Shown: one piece after another, positions 47,301 to 54,040 of the stretch
Layout of the letters: the number at the start of each line of letters is the position of its first letter
Numbering within the stretch: position 1 is the stretch's first letter
Assembly (NCBI RefSeq): GCF_021631985.1
Contig: NZ_CP070225.1
Span: 6,510,001-6,574,000 of the forward strand
Reading direction: 5' to 3'
DNA from: Sandaracinus amylolyticus
GTDB taxonomy: Bacteria; Myxococcota_A; Polyangia; Polyangiales; Sandaracinaceae
DNA: 64,000 bases
The notes under the pieces: generated by a model
What the model saw: only the letters and a program-made list of their open reading frames with translations
Told to the model about the DNA's origin: nothing
The model's database searches: none
Made by a program: the position numbers and the translations under genes

Positions 47301-47745
47301 GACGCCGGGCGTGCGCTCGCGGCAGGAGCAGCTCACGGGCGAACACGTTGGCTTGCAATTCGCGGCGTTCGCGGCCGCCGTAGTCCTCGACGCGCTGCAG
47401 GCCGATCGGAGCCGCTTCCGTCGACAGCGAGGCGTCGATGTCGGAGGGTGCGCAGGCCGTCGTGCTCGCGTGCACCCGGACGTGCCCGATCTCGTGCGCG
47501 ACGCGCATCGCGCGACCGGAGTCGTCTGCGTCCGTCGCGCAGAGGATCAGGCCGCTCTGCTGATCGAAGCAAGCGCGCGCGCCCTTGAGCTGCGGTTCGT
47601 CGGGATCGACCCACACGACTTCCAGCTCGAGGTGTCGGGCCGCGGCCTCGACGACATCCATCGATCGTGTGGCGTCACAACTCGCTTCGCGCAGCTCCGC
47701 GCGAAGCGCCACCGCAGCCGCCCGTATGGTCTCGAAGGCGTCCAT
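44359..47745 (-). CDS. ImmA/IrrE metallopeptidase fused to UvrD-type helicase with degenerate AddB-like nuclease, 1,128 aa
   Basis: Residues 1-190 are an M78 (ImmA/IrrE) peptidase: HExxH in RVAHEIGHVRVH near 85-89 and the downstream ligand block ERRELQANVFARELLLP near 130. Residues about 205-870 are a superfamily 1 helicase: Walker A LQAGPGTGKTRTLVNRV near 216, TFSNRAAGEV, motif II VLVDEYQDMN near 428, QSIYRFRGA, and LFFVAASRARTHLRLY near 825. The C-terminus has the PDDEXK_1/AddB layout: SKLRSYHRCPRRFFYSHVL near 895-913 and CPQCPHFFICP near 1110, four cysteines able to hold a 4Fe-4S cluster. The nuclease active site expected as D-Y-K-T-G reads RVRTG, so cleavage by it is doubtful. Start shares one base with the upstream stop (TGATG). 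Likely couples sensing of DNA damage or invasion to proteolysis (inference). Confidence 0.88.
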   Translation of the reverse strand: MDAFETIRAAAVALRAELREASCDATRSMDVVEAAARHLELEVVWVDPDEPQLKGARACFDQQSGLILCATDADDSGRAMRVAHEIGHVRVHASTTACAPSDIDASLSTEAAPIGLQRVEDYGGRERRELQANVFARELLLPRAHARRLHIDGGLSAFTIAEKLDLPVDLVRQQLLDALLLPAVAAEAPKKVSPRREDTSQDRAAAHRGSPFLLQAGPGTGKTRTLVNRVLGLLTEGVDPATITILTFSNRAAGEVADRVAAQAGDASALLWIGTFHAFGLDLVRRYHDRLGLPQNPVLFDRSDGIRLLEELLPILGLSHYRDLWNPARELREMLGAISRAKDELAGPERYRELAQLMVDTATDDDAREAGEKALEVARVYELYQRTLAKHGALDFADLVMRPALLLESEPAIAAAVAQRHRHVLVDEYQDMNRASALLLRMVAGSGQALWVVGDSRQSIYRFRGASSANMSRFSSDYPSAKTDQLGINYRSSDELVKTLMAVARNMGASQGMLELAFDAVRGPQGVQPQIRRYETPTDELAGIVASVRELEAQGIRLRDQAVLCRTNRRLNEVSATLEAAGIPVLYLGSIFERPEVRDLLSLLTLVTDRMGDGLVRVGAMSRYRLSIEDLRATLHWLREAPEPVAPRLAAAAAKASLSEPGRAALARVASDLDGFGTSDKPWQVLTTYLLDRTRMLVELAVSSAPADRMRAIAIWQLLNFLRQGIPASHGPPIWRALTRVRQMVLLAEERDLRQVPDAALHIDAVRLMTVHASKGLEFEAVHIPGMTVDSFPARNRTSPCPPPPGLIEGATPAQADEEEECLFFVAASRARTHLRLYAARKQANGNKRNQSRFLPWLESIAEDLSIAESAAASDATSTRLEIAWSDDWSVSDSKLRSYHRCPRRFFYSHVLEVGTKRVPTAYSRTEDCIYEIVRWYASARVDPAVGESEALRELDRVWPERGPVGHAFEADYRALAVRLIRALCTSADDLRFDSPEAIAVDLDGERLIVEPDELARRPDGGLVLRRVRTGYQRTSEKQQLDYQLYHLAGRARGGPSYVVEAVHLTDDKRQPIELPAKTIDRAATDSTAALAAIRAGDLPPASDAYSCPQCPHFFICPTVPPGKLSVG

Positions 47746-48368
47746 CAGAGCGACAGAAGGTGGCGTTGCTGCTCTTCGGTGAGCTTCGAGCTCTTCACTG
47801 CGTCCGCGAACGACTGCCGGCGCGACGCCTCCGGCTTCTGCTCCGACAGGAAGCGCATCTGATCGGGGATCGTGGCCTGGCCTGCCAGGTACGCCGCGAT
47901 CACCGGCTCGGAGACCTTCATCGCGTCGGCCATCTTCACGCGGAACGCATGCGGGATCGTCTCGGGCTCGATAGTCCGGTCGCGGACCTTGCTCAGAAAG
48001 AAGGCGTTCACGCCGAGCTCGGAGGCGAGCGCGCGGAACTGACCTGGGCTGAATGGCGCGAACAGATCCGGGCCCGACCCGTCGCGCGCCGGCTGCTCCT
48101 GCTTCACCTCGTACAGCCGGTTGTGCAGCTGGCTCAGCGCCCTCGAAATCGCGGGGCTCGTTCCGGTCGTAGAAGGTTCGATTCCGTCGTCGACATCCGC
48201 GGCGATTGCCATGGCGGCGAGCTCGGCGGCGAAGTCAGTGATCTCCTCCGCGTACTGCGGGTACCGGCGAAGGTACTCGCCGACGACCTTGGCGTCGGGT
48301 TTCTCGCTGGTCAACGCCATCTCGTGCAGCACGTCATCCAGCGAAACATCGTGCTTCGTTTTCGTCAT
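47745..48368 (-). CDS. Operon regulator candidate (possible anti-sigma / ImmA substrate), 207 aa
   Basis: No family recognised with confidence. The N-terminal part has EYLRRYPQYAEEITDFAAEL (about 29-48), the middle PGQFRALASELGVNAFFLSK and FRVKMADAMKVSEPVIAAYL (about 105-165), which have the helix spacing of an XRE-like DNA- or protein-binding unit, and the C-terminus DAVKSSKLTEEQQRHLL is polar. It lies between a sigma factor and an ImmA/IrrE-type peptidase and overlaps both (ATGA and TGATG). In ImmR/ImmA and DdrO/IrrE pairs the adjacent peptidase cuts the repressor, so this protein is the natural candidate for a cleavable anti-sigma or repressor. That role is inference. Confidence 0.6.
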   Translation of the reverse strand: MTKTKHDVSLDDVLHEMALTSEKPDAKVVGEYLRRYPQYAEEITDFAAELAAMAIAADVDDGIEPSTTGTSPAISRALSQLHNRLYEVKQEQPARDGSGPDLFAPFSPGQFRALASELGVNAFFLSKVRDRTIEPETIPHAFRVKMADAMKVSEPVIAAYLAGQATIPDQMRFLSEQKPEASRRQSFADAVKSSKLTEEQQRHLLSL

Positions 48369-49120
48369 GGCTTCGTCTCCAGCGTGGCGAGCCGCGCGAG
48401 CGCGGCATTGATGCGGTTGCGGATGGTGCGGCCCTCGACTCTGTAGATCTTCGCGAGCGTGACCTCTGCTGGGTCGTTGGACTCGACCTTGACCTCGTTG
48501 CCGAAGCGGAGGAAGAGCAGCTTGCGGTCGTCGGGTGCCAGCCGGTTGAACAGCACCATCTGCTCCTTCCGCAGCACGGTCGGTTCCTGCTCCCCATCGA
48601 CCTCGAGCGCGCCTTCGACCGGCTTGCGCACCGGGTTGTCGGGATCGGCGGCGACGACCTCTCGCTCTCGGCGACGCAGGCACTTGCGAGCGATCGTCGT
48701 CCAGAGCCGCAGGAACGCGCTCTCGAAGCGGCTCTCGAAGAAGTCGAGCCGGTAGCCATCGGTGCCGGTCTCGTCCTCCGCGACGAGGTTGCCGAGCTCC
48801 GAAAGCGCATCGGCGCGGATATCGACGGCATTCGGATAGGTATCCGGGACCTGATGCGCGAGAACCTCTTCGCAACGGCGCGCGAGGATCGTGAACAGCT
48901 TCGAGAGAGTCGTCTGGTCGTCGACGCGCTTGGCGTCGCGGATCAGGTACACGAGCGCCTCCTTCGGGAGGAACCCCGGGGCCTTCCGGTCGAGGATCTC
49001 GGCGCGTGCGAGCCGCGTTGTGGCGTCGAGCGCGAGCGCCTCGTCGATCGCGGCCTCGATCTCGGGCGGCCTCGTATAGGCGCTGCCGTCCGTCGTACAT
49101 TTTCGAAGGGGGCGAGCCAC
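48365..49120 (-). CDS. Sigma-70-family-like RNA polymerase sigma factor, 251 aa
   Basis: The C-terminal block FNRLAPDDRKLLFLRFGNEV, then LAKIYRVEGRTIRNRINAAL, has the sigma region 4 helix-turn-helix pattern. The middle, RFESAFLRLWTTIARKCLRR, resembles a reduced region 2. The N-terminal ~100 residues are an extension (YTRPPEIEAAIDEALALDAT, LPKEALVYLIRDAKRVDDQT). GTG 49120 is chosen because CGGAGG lies just upstream. A bipartite element (49151-49178) sits 30 nt before the start and recurs before the ubiquitin-like gene, suggesting autoregulation. First gene of the sigma-regulator-helicase-Ubl locus; overlaps the next gene by 4 nt (ATGA). A divergent ECF-type factor is likeliest. Confidence 0.75.
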   Translation of the reverse strand: MARPLRKCTTDGSAYTRPPEIEAAIDEALALDATTRLARAEILDRKAPGFLPKEALVYLIRDAKRVDDQTTLSKLFTILARRCEEVLAHQVPDTYPNAVDIRADALSELGNLVAEDETGTDGYRLDFFESRFESAFLRLWTTIARKCLRRREREVVAADPDNPVRKPVEGALEVDGEQEPTVLRKEQMVLFNRLAPDDRKLLFLRFGNEVKVESNDPAEVTLAKIYRVEGRTIRNRINAALARLATLETKP

Positions 49121-49150
49121 GGAACCTCCGGGGTGTCTCCATCTTCGTTG

Positions 49151-49178
49151 ATCGCCGCGGCGCGCCCAACCCGGAAAC
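49151..49178 (-). promoter_or_regulatory. Bipartite promoter-like element upstream of the sigma gene
   Basis: Minus strand GTTTCCGGGTTGG-N9-GGCGAT, ending 30 nt before GTG 49120. The two blocks and their spacing are repeated exactly at 44313-44340. The N9 spacers differ (GCGCGCCGC here, CGTCGTCAT there), as expected for conserved -35 and -10 elements with a free spacer. Confidence 0.65.
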
Positions 49179-49390
49179 AGAAAGAGCAGCAACCGACGAG
49201 GATGGCGGCCTTCGAGACATAGGGCGCCATGATTGACTGTAACCCAGCACACAGGGATGGCCGTCGTTCGACGGTTCGCTCACGCTGGTGCCGCACCTGC
49301 GAGCTCGAGGATCGGCACGCCGGACTCGCCGAGCTCGTGCGCAATCGCGGCGGCGAACTCCTCGCGCGCGGCGGGATCGCCGTCGCGTGA

Positions 49391-49924
49391 ATGCTCGCTG
49401 CGCTGCGCCGACGCAACGGGCGCGCTGTGCGAACAGGTCCGCGGCAAACGGCTCGTCTCGCGCTCCCGGGAGCCTACGCCGTGCTGGGGGTTGTTGGGAT
49501 GACCTTCTCCGGGTTCTGCGGCGCTGCCGCAGTGCTCGCCTCCACCCCGTGGAGACCGGCGTGGATTGCCCCACTCCATAACCCCGTTCCGGTCGTGGCT
49601 GGGCTCGCGGCGTTCGTCGCGCTGTCGCTCGTCCTGGTCGTCGGCTGGGCGCGGATCCGAATCGACGTCGATGAGAAGGGCGCACGCGGAGTCGACTCCA
49701 TGTTCCGCGCGTTCTCCTTCGAGTGGACCGACGTTCGCGCGGTGCGCGCGAGCCCGACGGTTCGCTGCTGGGTCCTCGAGCTCGCCCGAGGCACGGTCGT
49801 CCGGATCTCGTTCGACATGATCGATGCGCCGGTCTTCGCGGCGTTGTTGCTGCGTCATGCCCGCCGGGCCGCGACCGCTGCGGTGCGTGCGACGCTAGAG
49901 CGAGCCACGGACGCGAAGCTCTGA
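49391..49924 (+). CDS. Small membrane protein with PH-like domain, about 177 aa
   Basis: Two hydrophobic segments, AYAVLGVVGMTFSGFCGAAA (about 28-47) and VVAGLAAFVALSLVLVVGWA (about 67-86), are followed by a beta-rich domain: IRIDVDEKGARGVDSM, FSFEWTDVRAVRAS, RCWVLELARGTVVRISFD. This is the layout of bacterial PH-like membrane proteins. The N-terminal start is uncertain; the first ~25 residues are Arg-rich and may not be translated. The protein at 54779-55324 has the same plan (two membrane segments then a W-T-D-V beta domain) and sits in the immunity position of the RHS toxin, so this one may be a stray immunity-type protein. Confidence 0.6.
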   Translation: MLAALRRRNGRAVRTGPRQTARLALPGAYAVLGVVGMTFSGFCGAAAVLASTPWRPAWIAPLHNPVPVVAGLAAFVALSLVLVVGWARIRIDVDEKGARGVDSMFRAFSFEWTDVRAVRASPTVRCWVLELARGTVVRISFDMIDAPVFAALLLRHARRAATAAVRATLERATDAKL

Positions 49925-49927
49925 TCC

Positions 49928-50305
49928 TCAGCTCGGCGCGAGATCTTTCGTCAGCTCGAACGACGCCGCGTCGCACGTGATCTCGACGACGGGTTAGTAC
50001 TCCCACGCGCTGGTGAACGCGAACGCGACACGCGCACCGTCGGAGCGCGGAGCGTCGCGATCGACCCCGGCGGGCGCGTCGCCCTCGCCGATCTGCAGGA
50101 GCCCCGCGACCTCCGCCGGCGATCGGTCGACTACGCCGATCACCCCGCCGAAGCGGAGTACTACGTGCTCCTCGCGCCAAGTCGTCGTCACCACCTCGGC
50201 GATGTCGTCGTGTCGCCGTACCGCCAGCAGGTGCGCGTCGGCGAGATCGAGCCATCGATCCTCGCGCGGCGTGGCGGGCACCGATCTCTCGGCGATGGCA
50301 CTCAC
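49928..50305 (-). pseudogene. Hypothetical gene with an in-frame stop near its 3' end
   Basis: From GTG 50305 the frame reads MSAIAERSVPATPREDRWLD, then HDDIAEVVTTTWREEHVVLR, then VAFAFTSAWEY and a TAA stop (49994-49996). The same frame continues directly with PVVEITCDAASFELTKDLAP and a TGA at 49928. The continuation looks coding, so a TAC-to-TAA type change probably removed the last 22 residues. It may still be made as a 103-residue protein. No family recognised. Confidence 0.5.
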
Positions 50306-50427
50306 CGCGTTCGGTCCTTCCCGAGCGCGATGCGCAGCTGGCGCAGGCGCGCCGACGCTTTCCCGGGCCTGACCTATTGAGCCCTTCTCTCGCGCGCGGG
50401 GCGCTACGCTCCGCGCTCGAGATCACG

Positions 50428-50888
50428 ATGATCCACAACGACGTCCTACGCAGCGTTCGGCACATGCTGAACGTCAGCGAGTTAACCATCGCCACGATCA
50501 TCGAGCTCGGCGGGCTCGAGGTCCCGCTCAGCGAGGTCGCCGGTTACCTCTCAAGGAGGACGAGGTCGGCTATCGCGCGTGTCCCGACGCCGTCATGGCG
50601 CACTTCCTCGATGGGCTGATCATCTATCGACGCGGCAGGAACGAGATGATCGCAGCCAAGCCGATCGAGACCCCGGTCACCAAACAACACGTGCTGAAGA
50701 AGCCGCGCGTCGCCTTCGAGCTCAAGGACAGCGACATGCTCGCGATCATGCAGGACGCGCAGCTCCCGGTCTCGAAGCACGAGCTGAGCGCGCTTTTCCG
50801 CAGCCCCGGGCTGGGGAACTACCGCCCGTGCGGTGATCAGTTCCTGCGGAGATTCCTCAGGTCGTTGACGAACCGCGTCCGCGGGTGA
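50428..50888 (+). pseudogene. DUF1456 (YehS-like) protein gene with a one-base frameshift
   Basis: MIHNDVLRSVRHMLNVSELT at the start matches the YehS N-terminus. The frame runs to VPLSEVAGYL, then a base is missing near 50550-50553, and the rest continues in another frame: KEDEVGYRACPDAVMAHFLD, GLIIYRRGRNE, VLKKPRVAFELKDSDMLAIM and YRPCGDQFLRRFLRSL, the second half of the double DUF1456 domain. Restoring one base gives a normal-length protein of about 153 residues. Function of DUF1456 is unknown. Confidence 0.8.
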
Positions 50889-51020
50889 TCTACGCGATCA
50901 CGATCGGTGACTCGTCAGCGAGCTCGCGCTCGCCGTGCTCACGGAGCCGCGCACGTTAACCCCAGAGTGCGTCTCGGTTGATCCGTTGCGCGACATCGAT
51001 CGCGGTGATCTGCTTGGCCG

Positions 51021-51976
51021 ATGGCTGAGGCTTATCCGATCGAGCTCCGAGAACGGGTCGTTCGCGCGTACGAGGCGGGCGAGGGCAGCGCGGCGGCGAT
51101 CGCGCAGTGGTTTCAAGTGGGAGAAGCCACCGTCAAACGGTGGCTGTGGCGAAAGCGCGACGAAGGCCACGTCCGACCGACGAAGAAAGCGGGCGGCACG
51201 CGATCGGCGATTGCGCGCGAGGAGATCGACGCGATCGTGGAAGAGCTGAAGGACGCGAATGCGGTGGAGATCGCGGCGGCATACAACCGAGGTCGCCGCG
51301 GCTCCGCGCGCGTCCATGTCTCGACGATCAAGCGCGCGCTGCACCGGTTCGGCTACGTGGTGAAAAAAAGCGCAGACGGCCGCTCGAGGTTCGTCGCCCC
51401 GACGTCGTCGAGAAGCGCGCCGCGTTCCTGAAGCGCGTTCGACGCATCCCCACCGAGCGGCTCGTCTTCCTCGACGAATCCGGGATGAACCTGTCGATGA
51501 GTCGCAGCCACGCGTGGGTGAAGCGAGGCGAGGAAGCAATCGACCGCGTGCCGATGAATTGGGGGAAGAATCTCACGCTGCTCGGAGCGATTCGTTGGGA
51601 CGGCTGGGTCGTGCTGACCACGATGTTCGCGTCGACGAACGCGGACCGGTTCGTGGAGTGGGTCGCGAAGAAACTTCTTCCGAAGCTCCGACGCGGCGAC
51701 GTGATGGTGATGGATAACCTCAGCGCGCATCACGATCCGCGCGTCGTGCCTCTGTGCCGTGAGCGCGGCGTTCGGGTGCTCTATCAGCCGCCTTACTCTC
51801 CTGACCTCAATCCGATCGAACCGGCCTGGGCGCTTCAGAAGCAGCACGTCCGACGCCACGCACCCCGTACCGCTGATCACCTCCGGCGAGTCGCGCGCCG
51901 CGCCAGATACCGCGTAACGCCGCGCCACTGCCGAAGCTGGTTCACTCACGCCGGATATCCGGCTCCCATCAGGTGA
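51021..51976 (+). CDS. IS630-family transposase made by -1 frameshifting (about 318 aa)
   Basis: OrfA (ATG 51021, stop 51431) holds the helix-turn-helix part: AEAYPIELRERVVRAYEAGE, AIAQWFQVGEATVKRWLWRK, then a winged helix VHVSTIKRALHRFGYVVKK. At the A7 run (51363-51369) a -1 slip joins it to the DDE part in the other frame: VFLDESGMNLS (first Asp), RRGDVMVMDNLSAHH (second Asp), PPYSPDLNPIEPAWA (Glu). The order and the typical PYSPDLNPIE motif define IS630. Both halves lack other interruptions, so copy 1 is probably active. Confidence 0.85.
51363..51370 (+). other. Programmed -1 frameshift site in the IS630 transposase
   Basis: AAAAAAAG. In the orfA frame the codons are GTG AAA AAA AGC; a one-base backward slip on AAA AAA gives AAG CGC AGA, entering the DDE frame. 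Poly-A slippage between orfA and orfB is known for IS630-family elements. Confidence 0.7.
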
Positions 51977-51985
51977 TCGGTGGGG

Positions 51986-52238
51986 TTAGGGCTCGCCGGC
52001 GCCAGAGCCACCATCGCCTGGCGCCGTCGACGGCGTGATAAGGGGAGCGTATGAGATCGCTCGTTCCACGATCTCCTCTACGGACATCTCGCGTTCGGGC
52101 CAATAGATGAGATCGAATATAGCCGGATGAGCAACAGCGCGCGTCAGCCAATCCTGGAGCGACTGCAGTTCTTCCTCGGTCCCACGAGCCTCCTGAAGCC
52201 GGCGTACGACATCAGCGATCTCAGCCTTGCTGGGGCAT
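51986..52238 (-). pseudogene. Colicin/pyocin DNase immunity protein gene (E-type), frameshifted by one base
   Basis: The frame ending at TAA 51986-51988 reads KAEIADVVRRLQEARGTEEE, then LQDWLTRAVAHPAIFDLIYW, then PEREMSVEEIVERAISYA. This is the colicin E/pyocin S immunity pattern, including the HPAxxDLIxxPE core. No start codon exists in that frame. ATG 52236-52238 becomes in-frame (M-P-S-K-A-E) if one C is removed from the CCCC run at 52232-52235, giving an 83-residue protein of normal length. It lies 40 nt after the HNH DNase remnant, as immunity genes do. IS630 copy 1 is inserted in the TA of its stop codon and leaves a TAA. Confidence 0.8.
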
Positions 52239-52278
52239 TCAGTACACCGTCATTACGTCAAACCGGGAGAAGGGCACG

Positions 52279-52485
52279 TCAGTAGTGACACGTGGGATCG
52301 AGCACTTCGCGATGGTATCGCGGCGTCACAACCAGGATGTTGTCGCGATCGTAGACGCCATCGCCATGCTGGATCGGATCCGAGATGATGAAGAACATAC
52401 GTGCGCTGCCCCGCCCAACTGCTGGGCCGTGGCGGCGATGGGAGCTGCGCCATCGCGCATCAGGGACCGGTTAGCTGCGCCTGAC
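52279..52485 (-). pseudogene. Colicin E/pyocin-type HNH DNase tip, broken by frameshifts
   Basis: Blocks in order on the minus strand: NRSLMRDGAAPIAATAQQLG (matches the SxGLAPxxxxxQxVGG part of colicin DNases), then YVLHHL (the first His pair of the H-N-H motif), then DPIQHGDGVYDRDNILVVTP and RYHREVLDPTCHY ending at TGA 52279. The ELHH-xxPIxxGGxVYDxDNIxVxTPxxHxxxH signature is nearly complete. The blocks lie in three frames, so at least two small indels (near 52400 and in the GGATCC near 52375) break it. It follows the repeat segment at 52480-52725 and precedes its immunity gene. Confidence 0.78.
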
Positions 52486-52725
52486 GAGGCGTACGTCGGG
52501 CGCGAGCTCGACCTTCGATCTCGCCTCGCCTCCGCACATGCTGACGCGCGACGAGCGCGTCTCTCCGCGAACCGCGCCGTCTCGTGCGCGACCTGCGCGC
52601 TGCCACCATCGGCCGTCGATAGCGCTCCATGACATCCTCGCGGCGCTCGTCCTCGTCGGCATTTCGAGCGCCGTTCAACTGCAACGCCGGAGCACGGGCA
52701 AGCTCTCGCACGGAGCACCGCTTGA
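52480..52725 (-). repeat. Diverged direct repeat A, upstream of the HNH DNase tip
   Basis: About 245 bp that align almost throughout with 54511-54750 in the same orientation (shared stretches include GCCTCGCCTCCGCACA and AACCG-GCCGTCTCGTGCGCG). In transcription order the segment precedes a toxin tip here and a different tip in copy B, as a shared trunk or pre-toxin linker would. Reading frames are broken, so the encoded protein cannot be named. Confidence 0.65.
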
Positions 52726-53012
52726 TTGCTTTGCCGTCGCTCCGAGACTGAATCGCTCAGGAACCACTCCGGACGAGCATTTCGCCTTTCGCCGGGAACA
52801 GCCCGAGCCATCCGACCGGCAAGCCGCCGGCGCGATACACTTGCGCAATACGGGCAAGGTAGGCGGCACCGCCCTCAACGTCCGCGACCGCTCTGTCCGC
52901 GGAAAGCGCGTGGAGCAACAGCATTTGAAAATCGCAGTACACCTCTCCGGCAATGCCCGGCTCGCCGCCTTCTTCCTCCACACGCCGATGCACGAACGTA
53001 TCGAGCTTTCTA

Positions 53013-54040
53013 ACCCCACCGATCACCTGAGTGGAGCCGAGTATCCGGCGTGGGTGAACCAGCTTCGGCAGTGGCGCGGCGTTACGCGATATCTGGCGCG
53101 GCGCGCGACTCGCCGGAGGTGATCAGCGGTACGTGGCGCGTGACGTCGGACGTGCTGCTTCTGAAGCGCCCACGCGGGCTCGATTGGATTGAGGTCAAGA
53201 GAGTAAGGCGGCTGATACAGCACGCGAACGCCGCGTTCGCGGCACAGCGGCACGACGCGCGGATCGTGATGCGCGCTGAGGTTGTCCATCACGATCACGT
53301 CACCGCGTCGGAGCTTCGGCAGCAGCTTCTTTGCGACCCAGTCCACGAACCGGTCCGCCTTCGTCGATGCGAACATCGTGGTCAGCACGACCCACCCGTC
53401 CCATCGAATCGCACCGAGCAGAGTGAGATTCTTCCCCCAGTTCATCGGCAATCGGTCGATCGCCTCCATGCCTCGCTTCACCCAAGCGTGGCTGCGACTC
53501 ATCGACAGATTCATCCCGACTCGTCGAGGAAGACGAGCCGCTCGGTCGGGATGCGTCGCACGCGCTTTAGGAACGCGGCGCGCTTCTCGACGACGTCGGG
53601 GCGACGAACCTCGAGCGGCCGTCTGCGCTTTTTTTCACCACGTAGCCGAACCGGTGCAGCGCGCGCTTGATCGTGGAGACATGGACGCGCGCGGAGCCGC
53701 GGCGACCTCGGTTGTACGCCGCCGCGATCTCCACCGCATTTGCGTCCTTCAGCTCTTCCACGATCGCGTCGGATCTCCTCGCGCTCGATCGCCGATCGCG
53801 TACCGCCCGCTTTCCGTGTCGGTCGGACGTGCCCTTCGTCGCGCTTCCGCCACAGCCACCGTTTGACCGTGGCTTCTCCGATTTGAAACCGCCGCGCGAT
53901 CACCGCCGCGCTGCCCTCGCCAGCCTCGTACGCGCGAACGACCCGCTCTCGGAGTTCGATCGGATAAGCCTCAGCCATCCGCGAAGCAGATCACCTCGAT
54001 CTACGTGGAGCAACGGATCAACCGAGACGCACTCTGGGGT
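53013..54040 (-). mobile_element. IS630-family insertion sequence, copy 2 (1,028 bp), inactive
   Basis: Ends ACCCCA (53013-53018) and TGGGGT (54035-54040), flanked by TA at 53011-53012 and 54041-54042. It is the same element as copy 1 in inverted orientation and nearly identical in sequence, but its transposase carries two frameshifts that cancel in length. Its insertion split the gene at 52757-54358. Confidence 0.88.
53023..53978 (-). pseudogene. IS630 transposase of copy 2, frameshifted
   Basis: ATG 53978 begins MAEAYPIELRERVVRAYEAG as in copy 1. After SAIEREEI an extra C (GAGATCCGACGCG versus GAGATCGACGCG) shifts the frame. Near 53520, GACGAGTCGGGATG lacks one base relative to GACGAATCCGGGATG, so the frame that carries FLDESG stops. 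The DDE block from MNLSMSRSHAWVKRGMEAID onward is otherwise complete, with PYSLDLNPIE in place of PYSPDLNPIE. Not expected to make active transposase. Confidence 0.85.

Larger units (their letters stand above)
50959..51986 (+). mobile_element. IS630-family insertion sequence, copy 1 (1,028 bp), apparently intact
   Basis: The ends read ACCCCA (50959-50964) and TGGGGT (51981-51986), flanked on each side by TA (50957-50958 and 51987-51988), the target duplication of the IS630/Tc1 superfamily. The inner ends continue differently (GAGTGCGTCTC left, GTGATCGG right). Length is identical to copy 2 at 53013-54040, which lies in the opposite orientation 1 kb away. The transposase is in two overlapping frames joined by an A7 site. 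The TA used lies within the TAA stop codon of the immunity-gene remnant at its right side. Confidence 0.88.

Noticed and set aside
49040-49230. Alternative frame beginning MAPYVSKAAILVGCCSFCF overlapping the start of the sigma gene
   Set aside because: Only the first ~50 codons look coding; the sigma frame has a strong ribosome site at 49120 and family features. A leader peptide cannot be excluded.
50551-50560. AAGGAGG inside the DUF1456 gene as a stimulator of programmed frameshifting
   Set aside because: The Shine-Dalgarno-like sequence lies after the shift point, not upstream, so it does not fit known +1 or -1 stimulators.
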